A stretch of DNA of 64,000 nt from JAPOUP01 sp026708635 (GTDB taxonomy: Bacteria > Pseudomonadota > Alphaproteobacteria > Rhodobacterales > Rhodobacteraceae), in NCBI GenBank assembly GCA_965200115.1, contig OZ241336.1, positions 1,798,001 to 1,862,000 of the forward strand, in the 5' to 3' direction. The position numbers and the translations under genes were made by a program. Shown in pieces: positions 44,266-53,023 of the stretch (position 1 is the stretch's first letter; every line of letters begins with the position of its first letter). Below the pieces are notes generated by a model. That model did not search any database, was not told where the DNA came from, and was given only the letters and a program-made list of their open reading frames with translations.

Positions 44266-45492
44266 TCATGAACCACCCCACAAACACGAAAGCGGGGCGG
44301 CGAACAGTTGCTCGCCGAACGGGACGACCTTATCGTGGTCGTATAGCACCAAGCCTTGGACGAATTTATCGCCACATGCATCCGCGAGTTTACGCATTCC
44401 GGAAAAATCACTCGCAGTGACGGTGGCAGATGACTTTATCTCGATCCCGACGATTTCGCCGCGTCGGTTCTCCAATACGATGTCGACCTCGTTCTTGTCC
44501 TTGTCACGAAAATGAGAGAACGTGCATTTCCGCTCGCTCCACGTCGCGATCTTCTGCAGTTCGCCGAACACGAAGGTCTCGAGGATTGCGCCGAAGCTCG
44601 TTTTATCCTTGTGAACCACTTCTGGTGAGACATCCCGCATCGCGGCGAGAAGGCCCGCGTCAAGAAAATGAAGCTTAGGCGACTTGGTCAAACGTTTCAG
44701 GCGGCTCGTGAACCATGGCTGCAGGGTATGAACAAGGTAGAGGCTTTCGAAGACACTCACGTATTTTCTTGTGGTAACGTGATTGAGGTCGAGACTGGCG
44801 CCGATACCGGAATAGTTGACCAAATGCCCCGAGTGCTCGGCAAGCACCGACATCAGTTTCGGCATAATAGCAACCTGTTCGATCTGCGCCACGTCTCTGA
44901 CGTCACGCTGGACGATCGCATCGAGATAGCCGTGATACCAATCTTGCTTTCTCGACCAGCTTGCCCGGCCGAGCGCTTCGGGATATCCGCCGGCTAGAAC
45001 GACTTCAACGAGGTCGTCCCCGACGATCATGTGACCGGCTTTCGGGTTGCTTCCCGCAAAGGCCCGGTCGATGAACCCCGATTTCGTCTCAGAGATTTCT
45101 GCTTGCGAGAGGGGCAACAATCGAACGACCTCCATTCGGCCGGCAAGAGAATCCGCCACTTTTGGGATGGTCATGAGGTTGGCTGAACCTGTCAGGAGGA
45201 ACCGCCCCGGTGTCTTGTCGTCATCGACCAGGTTCTTAATGGCGAGTAGAAGGTCGGGCGCGCGTTGGATCTCATCGATTACCGAGTGGTTCAACCCGCG
45301 GACGAAACCGACCGGATCATTGATCGCCGACCGCAATACGTTGGCATCGTCCAGTGTCAGATAGGGTATCTTTTCTGATGCGACGTCGGTTGCGAGCGTC
45401 GTTTTGCCTGACTGACGCGGCCCAGAAATGAGAACTACGCGGGTATCAGATAGTGCCTCTTCCACTCTATCTTTGACAAATCTTGGGTACAT
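44266..45492 (-). CDS. AAA ATPase with DUF4143 domain
   Basis: 408 residues from the ATG at 45492, preceded by AAAGGAG at about ten bases; a TTG at 45516 is less likely. N-terminal AAA_14: Walker A LISGPRQSGKTTLATDV, Walker B NHSVIDEIQRAPDLLLAI, sensor RFLLTGSANLM. C-terminal DUF4143 (~205-370) with the nuclease-like stretch NEVDIVLENRRGEIVGIEIKSSATVTASDFSGMRKL, a PD-(D/E)xK-type D...E-x-K. These are widespread, mobile, of unknown function, often near toxin-antitoxin genes as here. Direct repeats lie in its promoter. Confidence 0.9.
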   Translation of the reverse strand: MYPRFVKDRVEEALSDTRVVLISGPRQSGKTTLATDVASEKIPYLTLDDANVLRSAINDPVGFVRGLNHSVIDEIQRAPDLLLAIKNLVDDDKTPGRFLLTGSANLMTIPKVADSLAGRMEVVRLLPLSQAEISETKSGFIDRAFAGSNPKAGHMIVGDDLVEVVLAGGYPEALGRASWSRKQDWYHGYLDAIVQRDVRDVAQIEQVAIMPKLMSVLAEHSGHLVNYSGIGASLDLNHVTTRKYVSVFESLYLVHTLQPWFTSRLKRLTKSPKLHFLDAGLLAAMRDVSPEVVHKDKTSFGAILETFVFGELQKIATWSERKCTFSHFRDKDKNEVDIVLENRRGEIVGIEIKSSATVTASDFSGMRKLADACGDKFVQGLVLYDHDKVVPFGEQLFAAPLSCLWGGS

Positions 45493-45505
45493 TGCCGGGC
45501 GACTC

Positions 45506-45544
45506 CTTTCGACCAACTGAAAATATACTTTCGACCGATTGAAA
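45506..45544 (-). promoter_or_regulatory. tandem 17-base repeats upstream of the ATPase gene
   Basis: CTTTCGACCAACTGAAA (45506-45522) and CTTTCGACCGATTGAAA (45528-45544) match at 15 of 17 positions with a 22-base period, two helical turns. Each unit has TTTC...GAAA half-sites. The copy nearest the gene overlaps its ribosome-binding site, so a bound protein could block both transcription and translation. Confidence 0.5.
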
Positions 45545-46006
45545 TCCTAGGTCCGGCTGAATGAAAGCGTGCAGCCACAAGCTTGCGGGCCAATCGCGCT
45601 AGTGACAATCATGACTTTTGACAACTCTGTTCGCACGTTCTGCGGGATTTTGAGTACATCACTCCGTCTCGCTGTGCGTTCTGGACTAGGATGCGGGAGC
45701 ACCTGATCCGGCGGGGTCATGCCGGCGACCGCCAGAAGGTGAGCCGTCTGGGCGCGTGACGGCCCGTCGCGTTCGGCCAGGGGCGCGGGGATCATGGCGC
45801 GGCGATATACGCCTGGCCGGGGGGAATGCGGCGTCACGCGATGAGGCCGCGACACCTATCCCCGCCCGTTTAATCCCCCGGCCCCGGCCCTGGCAGGCGC
45901 GGGATTGACGATCCCCCCGCTTTCAGTCTAGACGGATCCCGCATGCAGCCTGATGCCCGCCGGTCGCCTTTCGTGTCCGGCGGGCCAGCACAGGAAGGAA
46001 CGCGAC
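45545..46006. other. intergenic region, no gene supported
   Basis: Between the leftward ATPase gene and the rightward secreted-protein gene. An open frame on the leftward strand (45547-45855) is Pro/Arg-rich and has no recognisable features. The promoters of both genes must lie here. Confidence 0.35.
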
Positions 46007-46737
46007 ATGAAACGGGTTACCCCCCCCCCCCCCCCCGGAATTCTAGCAAACGGCCGCTGACGCTCGCACTCGCCGCCGCGCTGATGGCACTGGCCGGGCC
46101 GGCGGACGCGGAGTGGCCCAGCCCCGGAAACATCATGCTCCACAGCGCCGGGGGCGCCCTGCAGGGCTGTAGCGGCAGTGAATTCCGAATCCGTATCCAG
46201 CTCCGCGGCCAGCGCTTCCTTGAGGACCGTTACACCAATGAAGGCGTTCCGACGGTGAGGCTTTCCGCCGGCAGCAGAATGGGTGGCAGAATCATCTCCG
46301 ATCACAGAAATGGAGATATCCAGTTTCGGGATGGGGGAGATTGGCAGGACGGTCCGATTACCGTAACCCTTGACGAGGAAAACACCATCGTCCGGGTCCG
46401 GAACAAGCCGGGCCTGGGCCGGGGCGGAAAGGGCACCGTGCACTTTTCGACCAGCGATCCCACCGGAGTCACGACCACGTGGGAGGTTTATGGATCCTGT
46501 ACAGTGGAAAACGGTACCGATACATGGACGGGCGGCGATTTTCCCGAAATAGAGCCAATGGGCGTGACGGAGACAGACCGTTCCGCGTGTGTCCTGGGCG
46601 GCGGCTCAAGCGGCACGATGACATTGACGTTTGAGGACACCCGCGCCCCCGAAATCGTGGCGCAGTCCGCTTTCGACCGCGTGGCCAACCGAAACATGGG
46701 GGCGGCACCCTGGTCACCCCGCGCACCGGGTTGCTGA
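46007..46737 (+). CDS. secreted protein of unknown function, start separated from body by a C17 tract
   Basis: The best start is the ATG at 46007, with AGGAAGGA upstream, reading Met-Lys-Arg-Val-Thr. Immediately after comes a run of 17 C. In the present length the frame ends at TAG a few codons later. The body is open in another frame: NSSKRPLTLALAAALMALAGPADAEWPSPGN, a signal peptide with AxA cleavage, then a ~220-residue beta-rich mature part with two or more Cys (GCSGSEF, YGSCTVENG, SACVLGGG). Fifteen or 18 C would join start and body. An alternative in-frame open start at 45943 lacks a ribosome site. Function unknown. Confidence 0.6.
46020..46036 (+). repeat. homopolymeric C17 tract
   Basis: Seventeen consecutive C inside codons 5-10 of the secreted-protein gene, between its start and its signal-peptide hydrophobic core. 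Such tracts slip during replication and turn genes on or off. Its exact length may also be a sequencing uncertainty. Confidence 0.9.
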
Positions 46738-46931
46738 CACGACGTTCCGCGACACACAAGGGCGGTATTGACCGTCTTTCCCTAACGGGACACGGCATGA
46801 ACCGGATGCTGACCGATCCCCTCCGCCAGTCCCGGCGGCTCCCGACCCGCGTTCGCATGGTCCGCGATATTCCGAGGGTGTCTCGGAGCTTTTCGTCCGA
46901 GAAGTCGACCAAACGAATCCTTGACTAATCT
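46738..46931. other. non-coding stretch before the AbiE operator
   Basis: No gene recognised; probably holds part of the abiE promoter. Confidence 0.35.
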
Positions 46932-46976
46932 AAGTGCCATCTGTATATGTCCTGAGGACATATACAGATGGCACTT
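46932..46976. promoter_or_regulatory. 45-bp perfect palindrome, AbiEi operator candidate
   Basis: Two perfect 21-base arms (46932-46952 and 46956-46976) around a three-base TGA centre; each arm contains GCCATCTGTATATGTCC or its complement. It ends two bases before the antitoxin ATG. AbiEi antitoxins repress their operon by binding inverted repeats upstream, so this is very likely its operator; the length also allows a hairpin at the 5' end of the message that would mask the start. Confidence 0.75.
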
Positions 46977-46978
46977 GT

Positions 46979-47860
46979 ATGAAGTTCACGGACGGAGTGG
47001 AACAAGCGCTCCTGAAGCGCGATCTGCCGATCATCACATATTACGATTTCCTCGTTCTGGGGCATTCGCTTTTCCAGCACCGTGAATGGGACGGAGAACC
47101 TCTCAAGCGCATGCCGCAAGGGTGGGATCAAACCCGCGCGAATAACGCTATCAAGCGCATGGAAGACCGCAGAGCGCTGGTCCCTGATTCCGATTTCAGA
47201 TCGGGTGTCTGGCGTGTCACGCAAGCCACTCGTGCGGGTTCGGCGGAAGAGGTCGCGTGTATTGCTGATCCATTTGCCTACGTCTCACATTTGTCAGCGA
47301 TGCAGAGATACAGCCTGTCAGAACGAAGTCCCAAAGCTTTGCATGTGACTACGCCGCGTCGTGATCTTTGGAACCAGCTCCGAAATAACCGCGCGCGCGA
47401 TGATCTGCCCGGGAACGAAGACATAGATAAGCCGGTGCTCTATCGACCGGGCTTTAAGGATACCATTCGGCGACGGCCGGTCATTACGCATATCTCAAGC
47501 CATCCCTGGACACCCGTGCCTCTCAGTGGCGAGGACACCCGGATCACGTCTATCGGTCAGACCTTTGCCGATATGATCACAGAGCCAGGATTGTGCGGGG
47601 GGATGCGCCATGTCCTCGATGTCTGGGAACGTGACGCGGATCAATGGTTGCCAGAAATCGTGGAGGCCGTGGATCAGTTAAACAGCAAGATCGCCAAGGT
47701 TCGGGCAGGATATATCCTCTCGGAAGTGCTGGGGCTTGATGATCCCGCCATTGCGCGTTGGGAGGCCTTTGCGCAAAGAGGGGGATCGCGGAAGTTGGAC
47801 CCTGAAGCGGACTATCTCCCTGAATTTTCGGAACGATGGATGATTTCACTGAATGTCTGA
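46979..47860 (+). CDS. abiEi: AbiEi-type antitoxin/repressor
   Basis: 293 residues from the ATG at 46979, directly after the palindrome. N-terminal winged helix (LPIITYYDFLVLGHSLF, TRANNAIKRMEDRRALVPDSDFRSGVWRV), then the AbiEi core (ACIADPFAYVSHLSAMQRYSLSERSPKALHVTTP, VITHISSHPW). Longer than the shortest AbiEi proteins. It represses the operon and counteracts the nucleotidyltransferase toxin. Stop overlaps the toxin start by eight bases. Confidence 0.85.
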   Translation: MKFTDGVEQALLKRDLPIITYYDFLVLGHSLFQHREWDGEPLKRMPQGWDQTRANNAIKRMEDRRALVPDSDFRSGVWRVTQATRAGSAEEVACIADPFAYVSHLSAMQRYSLSERSPKALHVTTPRRDLWNQLRNNRARDDLPGNEDIDKPVLYRPGFKDTIRRRPVITHISSHPWTPVPLSGEDTRITSIGQTFADMITEPGLCGGMRHVLDVWERDADQWLPEIVEAVDQLNSKIAKVRAGYILSEVLGLDDPAIARWEAFAQRGGSRKLDPEADYLPEFSERWMISLNV

Positions 47861-48755
47861 TGCAGAACGCATCCCCAACGAAGCCGAATACGACATTGTA
47901 GATGTGGATGTGCGGGCCTGGGTGGAAGCCGCGCGCTCCAATCCGGCCCGGTATCGCGACAGGCAGGTTACGGAGATTGTTCTAGCGGCCATCGGGCTGG
48001 CCCCCAATCTGAACACAAGCCTGGTCCTGAAGGGTGGGGTTGTGATGGCCCTCGCTTTCAGGAGCAACCGGGTCACGGCCGATGTGGATTTCACCTCAAT
48101 TGTGGAACCGGACGGGTTTGCCGATCAGATCGCGGACGATCTGAATGCCATCCTGCCCCAAACCGCTATCCGCCTTGGATATCTGAACCTTCTCTGTCGG
48201 GTACAGACTGTCAGGAAAATGCCAAAGTCGTTGAATTTCGAAGAGTTCGATTTCCCGGCCTCGCTCATCCGGATCGGTTCGGCCGAGCGCGGAACAGGCG
48301 AGGAGAAACGCTTGGAAGCCGGACGAGCCATACGGGTTTTGGATATCGAGATCAGCTTCCGGGATCAGGTGTATGCCTTCCAAGAGCTGAACCTGACCGG
48401 GCCGGGCGTCGCGGTTCGGGCATTCACACTACACGAGATCATCGCTGAAAAACTGCGCGCTCTATTGCAACAGCCGATCCGCAACAGAAACCGCCGCCAG
48501 GATGTCTATGACATCGCCTACCTGATCGAAACCAACGAGCTGACCGATGAAGATCGCCACAGCATCCTGGAAACGCTGATCGAAAAGTGCCAGGCGCACG
48601 GTATAGTGGCTTCGTTGGAATCTATGGATGATCCTGAGGTTCGGCGGCGGGCTGAGGTTGATTGGAACACGCTTGCCCTCGAACTGGATGATCTACCGCC
48701 GTTTGATGAGCGGTTTGCCATAATGCGGGAGCTATATATTTCCTTGCCGTGGTAG
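47853..48755 (+). CDS. abiEii: AbiEii-type nucleotidyltransferase toxin
   Basis: 300 residues. AbiEii/DUF1814 motifs: LVLKGGVVMALAFRSNRVTADVDFTS (KGG...R.T.DVDF with metal Asp pair), RVLDIEISFRDQVY (third acidic site), FTLHEIIAEKLRALLQQPIRNRNRRQDVYDIAYLIE (the helical motif with EKLRAL and RxKDxYD). GTP-preferring nucleotidyltransferase of type IV toxin-antitoxin and abortive-infection systems. It looks intact. Confidence 0.9.
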   Translation: MSDAERIPNEAEYDIVDVDVRAWVEAARSNPARYRDRQVTEIVLAAIGLAPNLNTSLVLKGGVVMALAFRSNRVTADVDFTSIVEPDGFADQIADDLNAILPQTAIRLGYLNLLCRVQTVRKMPKSLNFEEFDFPASLIRIGSAERGTGEEKRLEAGRAIRVLDIEISFRDQVYAFQELNLTGPGVAVRAFTLHEIIAEKLRALLQQPIRNRNRRQDVYDIAYLIETNELTDEDRHSILETLIEKCQAHGIVASLESMDDPEVRRRAEVDWNTLALELDDLPPFDERFAIMRELYISLPW

Positions 48756-48786
48756 CCGATACAGGAAAAAGTTGAAAATTATCAAT

Positions 48787-49300
48787 TTATTGTAACTGCT
48801 CACCCCATGATTCCGTCCTGATGTCGGGTTGCCTGCGGGCGCGGGCTTTCGGTTGCGGCGCGGTGTTTGCCGGGACCGCGATCAGTCCTTCCTGGTCGAC
48901 TGGAGCGCTGCCGCTAGGCTGGCGAACATCGCGTGGTTCCAAGCCGGGCCCGGCGAGCCTGGATGCGAGCCGCCACTTTCCATCCCGACCAAGCCGGATA
49001 ACCCCTTGTTGGCTGAGTATGTCCATCTCGGCGCGTATGGCGGAGCGTTTCGTGGCGTCGAAGTCAATGTCCAGCAGCGCGAACATCGCGGCAGCCCGAG
49101 CCGCGCGGGTTTTCAGCCCAGTCGGTGGTAAGGAACGCCTCACTCGCAACCGCGGTGGCCTGATCCGCAAGCGCGGCGCTGCCGCCGTGCGCCCGCCCTA
49201 TTACGCTGAGATTGGCAGGGTCGACACTGTCGGAAAGTGGCCCGTCCGCCACCCACTCCCCCCCATTTAATGGCACGCGATGTTCACACCGGCTCCTCCC
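48787..49300 (-). pseudogene. possible frameshifted remnant of unknown gene
   Basis: On the leftward strand, codons from ~49230 read DPANLSVIGRAHGGSAALADQATAVASEAFLTTDWAEN in one frame, then near 49120 the sense-like sequence passes to another frame: AAMFALLDIDFDATKRSAIRAEMDILSQQG, VIRLGRDGKWRLASRLAGPGLEPRD, ending at 48787. The second part resembles a winged helix. No family recognised and no start visible; it may be chance. Confidence 0.3.
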
Positions 49301-49420
49301 GCCATGTGTCCCGCGCGCCGCGTCGCGCGAGGCAGCTAGGTCCAAACAGGACGTGAACGCCACGGTCAACCGGTGCGCGTTCCTATTCAGTATCCGGCTT
49401 ACATGTGATTGACTGGTTCC

Positions 49421-50170
49421 ATGAACTTTGATGTGCAGCAGGTGACATGGGCCGCCCTCGCCGTCTTTATGGGGGGGTTTCTGAAAGGGGCGACAGGGGC
49501 CGGCGCACCCGTCGTCGGGATACCCATTTTGACCGCCCTGTTCGGCATTCAGTTCGCCGTCGCCGTCTTTTCCGTTTTGAACCTCATGTCCAACTTTTGG
49601 CACGCGTATGCCTACAGGATGCACCGACCGTCGAACCGGTTTGTCCTCCGCTTCGCGCTGACGGGGGCGCTTGGCGCGTTGATCGGGTCATTTTTCCTGG
49701 TCTGGCTTCCGACGGATGCCCTTATGGCTTTCCTGGCGCTCATAGTGTTTTCCTACGTTGCCTTGCGGTTTGCGAAGCCCGACTGGAAACTGGCGCGCGA
49801 ACGCGGGACTCAATTTGTGCCGTATGCCGGGTTGGCCGGTGGTCTGATGCAGGGCGCCGGAGGCATCTCGGCACCGGTGTCCGTGACGTTTCTGAATGCC
49901 ATGAAACTGTCCCGTCCCGAGTTCATAGGTACGATTTCCATCTTTTTCTGCGCCATGTCGCTGGTGCAGATACCTTCGCTGGCGGGCCTGGGCATTCTGG
50001 ACCGGGAGCGGTTCGTGGCCAGCGTCATCGCGACAGTTCCGTTATTCGCGGGAATCTGGCTTGGCGAGAGGGCCGCCAGGCACCTGTCCAAGGTCTGGTT
50101 CGACCGCGCGGTCCTGACGCTTCTGGTTGTAATGGCAGTCCGTTTGATCTGGATCGCCATTCTGGGCTGA
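49421..50170 (+). CDS. TSUP (TauE/SafE) family anion permease
   Basis: 249 residues from the ATG at 49421; a TTG four codons earlier is possible. Eight hydrophobic segments with two-fold internal repeat; TSUP hallmarks are GGFLKGATGAGAPVVGIPIL near the N-terminus and GLAGGLMQGAGGISAPVSVTFLNAM in the middle. Family members export sulfite, sulfoacetate or other organosulfonates and carboxylates. It converges on the TRAP transporter genes, so a shared anionic substrate is a guess. Confidence 0.85.
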   Translation: MNFDVQQVTWAALAVFMGGFLKGATGAGAPVVGIPILTALFGIQFAVAVFSVLNLMSNFWHAYAYRMHRPSNRFVLRFALTGALGALIGSFFLVWLPTDALMAFLALIVFSYVALRFAKPDWKLARERGTQFVPYAGLAGGLMQGAGGISAPVSVTFLNAMKLSRPEFIGTISIFFCAMSLVQIPSLAGLGILDRERFVASVIATVPLFAGIWLGERAARHLSKVWFDRAVLTLLVVMAVRLIWIAILG

Positions 50171-50195
50171 TGGCCCACGGGCCCGCCGATCGCGC

Positions 50196-51512
50196 CTATT
50201 TCATCCGGTTCGGCAGATAAAGCGCGATATCCGGGAACAGCACCAGCAACGTCAGGCAGACCGCCATCGCAAACCAGAATGGCGTGACGCCCCTGAAAAT
50301 CGTTGCCATGGGCACGTTGGCCGCCACACCCTTGACGACGAACACGTTGATACCGACCGGCGGTGTGATCAATCCCATCTCGATCACGATGACGCAAACG
50401 ACCCCGAACCAAATCGGATCGAAACCAAGCCCTGTGATGATCGGGAAAACGACTGGCATGGTGACAACGAGCATCGCAAGCCCGTCGAAGAACATACCGA
50501 GGACGATGTACGCGACCAGGATCAGTACCAACGTGCCATACCTGCCGAGCCCGAGTGATTCCAGAGAGTTGGCCAGTGTCTCCGGGATATGGGTGAGCGC
50601 GAGAAACGGCCCGAAGACATGGGCTCCGATTACGATGAGATAAAGCATCGCGGTCGTGGTCACGCTCTCGCGCAGGATCGCCGGGAACTGGCCCGGGCGG
50701 ATATGGCCCCCGATGAGCGCCATCACCGTTACAAGCGCGGCGCCAACACCCGATGCCTCAACCGGTGTGAAGACACCGAGATAGATGCCGCCGATGGAGA
50801 TCAAAATCACCGAGACAAGCGGCATGGCCGACAGGATCGAGCGGGCTTTTTCCCGACTGTCGGACTCCGGTCCGACCGGCCCCTGTTCGGGCCAGACCGC
50901 CGTGATGAACATGATCACGATCACGAAAAGGAGTGACAGCAAAATGCCCGGAACGATGCCGGCGATGAAGAGCCTGCCAATGCTCTCTTCGGTCAAAATC
51001 GCGTAGAGAACGAAACCTGTCGACGGGGGGATCAGAATTCCCAAGGTGCCGCCTGCCGCAACCGAGCCGGTCGCAAGGCCGTCCGCATAGCCGAAGCGCT
51101 TCATTTCCGGCAATGCGACTTTGCCGATGGTAACGGCCGTAGCGACGGACGAACCACTGACGGCGGCAAACGCCGCGCAACCGAGAACGGTCGATGACGC
51201 AAGCCCGCCGCGCAAATGCCCGACCCACGCATGGGCGGCTTCATATAACCTGCGGGAATAGCCCGCCGCGCCCGCGACATTGCCCATCAAAACGAACAGT
51301 GGGATCACGGTCAGCCCGTACGCGGTAATGGAGGAGTAGGTCTCCGACGACATGGTCGCGATCGCCGCGCGCCGGTCGTCGATCGCCCAGATACCGAAGA
51401 ACCCGACAACGAGCAGCGCCATACCAACCGGGAACCGGGCGAACAGGCAGAAAAATAGCCCGGCGATACCAAGTGCGCCGATCAGAGTGTCACCCAAGTC
51501 CGGCCACTCCAA
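50196..51512 (-). CDS. dctM: TRAP transporter large permease DctM
   Basis: 438 residues, ~12 membrane segments. Typical DctM stretches: GNVAGAAGYSRRLYEAAHAWVGHLRGGLASSTVLGCAAFAAVSGSSVATAVTIGKVALPEMKRFGYADGLATGSVAAGGTLGILIPPS and GLITPPVGINVFVVKG. Moves an organic anion with Na+ together with DctQ and DctP. Overlaps dctQ by 23 bases. Confidence 0.93.
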   Translation of the reverse strand: MEWPDLGDTLIGALGIAGLFFCLFARFPVGMALLVVGFFGIWAIDDRRAAIATMSSETYSSITAYGLTVIPLFVLMGNVAGAAGYSRRLYEAAHAWVGHLRGGLASSTVLGCAAFAAVSGSSVATAVTIGKVALPEMKRFGYADGLATGSVAAGGTLGILIPPSTGFVLYAILTEESIGRLFIAGIVPGILLSLLFVIVIMFITAVWPEQGPVGPESDSREKARSILSAMPLVSVILISIGGIYLGVFTPVEASGVGAALVTVMALIGGHIRPGQFPAILRESVTTTAMLYLIVIGAHVFGPFLALTHIPETLANSLESLGLGRYGTLVLILVAYIVLGMFFDGLAMLVVTMPVVFPIITGLGFDPIWFGVVCVIVIEMGLITPPVGINVFVVKGVAANVPMATIFRGVTPFWFAMAVCLTLLVLFPDIALYLPNRMK

Positions 51513-52005
51513 GACGGATCCGCGAATAAATCTGAAGAACCATTACCAGCGCGGAGAAACCCATGCCGAACACGATGGCGGCATAGGCGATCCAGATTGG
51601 CACTTCGATCATGTTCGTGACATCGCCAAATTCGATGGCATCCCACATCTTTTCCCAGGCTTTGCCGATCAGGAGCCAGAGAACGTAGATCCCGACCGCG
51701 CGGGCGAACAGGTCCGCGGCGAAGCCTCCGGTCTTGCCCAGATGGTTGTCGAGAATATCCACTTGGATGTGCTTGCCGGTCAGCGCTGTATACGGCATCG
51801 CCAACATCACAACGACTCCCATGCCAATCTGGATCAGTTCCTGGCTCCCGAGGATGGGCGCGTTAAGCACATAACGGAAGATCACCGAAACCGTCACGAT
51901 CAACATGACGCCAAAGAGCGCCAGACCACTCAGTGTCGCGGCAAACTTGAGGATCAGCTCGGGGAGATCTCCTCCCCGAGCTTCCGTGACTGTGTGGTCG
52001 GACAC
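51490..52005 (-). CDS. dctQ: TRAP transporter small permease DctQ
   Basis: 171 residues from a GTG at 52005, six bases after the dctP stop. Four membrane segments; LFGVMLIVTVSVIFRYVLNAPILGSQELIQIGMGVVVMLAMPYT and HIQVDIL are the DctQ hallmarks. Forms the membrane unit with DctM. Confidence 0.85.
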   Translation of the reverse strand: MSDHTVTEARGGDLPELILKFAATLSGLALFGVMLIVTVSVIFRYVLNAPILGSQELIQIGMGVVVMLAMPYTALTGKHIQVDILDNHLGKTGGFAADLFARAVGIYVLWLLIGKAWEKMWDAIEFGDVTNMIEVPIWIAYAAIVFGMGFSALVMVLQIYSRIRLGVAGLG

Positions 52006-52010
52006 TTGGC

Positions 52011-52997
52011 TCAGTCCTTGAGCGCCGCGGCCCATTCGGCGGCGTTGATGCCATCGCTTTCAAGTTCGGCGATCACGGAATCTGCGATACCGGCGGAAGC
52101 GGCATCAAACCTCGCGGCCTCCTCGGCGGACAGCTCGATCAACTCGCCACCGGCCGCCAGCCAGTTTTGGAACGCTTTATCGGCAGCGTTCCGCATGGTC
52201 GTCCGGCCACCGTCCGACATGGCCGCGCCCGTAAGCTCGGTAAGCCTGGCTTGCGTGTCGGCGTCAAGGTCGCCCCAGCTATCCCGGTTCATGACCATCA
52301 TGAACATGGAGTTGGTACCCGTGAAACCCTTGGTGATGTGGTTCGTAACCTCACCGAGCTTGAAGCTCGACAGCACCGAGGTATCGACCAGCACGCCGTC
52401 GATCACGCCCGTCTCCATCGACGAGTAGACTTCGGTGATCGGCATCGAAACGGCGGTAGCCCCCCAGCTTTCGATCACGCGACCTGTATTTCGCGACGGC
52501 ACGCGAATCTTGAGCCCGGCAAGATCGTCAAGCTTTTCGATCCTCTTTTCGCGCATGAGGAGCGAGCCCTCGCCGGACGTCCAGAGGCCAAGAAGTTTCA
52601 CGCGACGGAACTCGTCCTGCACGAGTTCGATGTCCTCCCAAACCTCTACCGTCGCGTTCGCGCCCGCCGGGATCACACCGGGTATCTCGACGAGAAGCGT
52701 CTTCTTGAACTGTGCGGCCGTGTAGCCGGGCAGCGCGTAGACGATATCGGCAACCCCATCGATGGCGCGATCGTATTGCTTCACCGGTCCCGCGCCCAGT
52801 TCGCCACCCGGGTAAATCCGAATGGTGGTTTCCCCTCCCGTCGCCTCGGCGATCGCTTTCGCGAGCGGCTCGAACATCTCGACGTGCAGATGGTACTTGG
52901 TCGACGCGAAGTGCGCGAGCTTCAGCTCGTTCGCCTGCGCCATGGCGCCGATCGCGAGCGCGGCCGCGCCGCCGATAGTGGATTTCAGGATGGTCAT
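52011..52997 (-). CDS. dctP: TRAP transporter substrate-binding protein DctP
   Basis: 328 residues from the ATG at 52997, preceded by GGAGGAAAGC. Signal peptide MTILKSTIGGAAALAIGAMAQA; mature ELKLAHFASTKYHLHVEMFEPLAKAIAEATGGE, then LKIRVPSRNTGRVIESWGATAVSMPITEVYSSMETGVIDGVL with the Arg that binds the ligand carboxylate. Ligand is probably a monocarboxylate, perhaps aromatic given the upstream enzymes. Confidence 0.92.
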   Translation of the reverse strand: MTILKSTIGGAAALAIGAMAQANELKLAHFASTKYHLHVEMFEPLAKAIAEATGGETTIRIYPGGELGAGPVKQYDRAIDGVADIVYALPGYTAAQFKKTLLVEIPGVIPAGANATVEVWEDIELVQDEFRRVKLLGLWTSGEGSLLMREKRIEKLDDLAGLKIRVPSRNTGRVIESWGATAVSMPITEVYSSMETGVIDGVLVDTSVLSSFKLGEVTNHITKGFTGTNSMFMMVMNRDSWGDLDADTQARLTELTGAAMSDGGRTTMRNAADKAFQNWLAAGGELIELSAEEAARFDAASAGIADSVIAELESDGINAAEWAAALKD

Positions 52998-53023
52998 GCT
53001 TTCCTCCATGGTTTCACTGTCCG

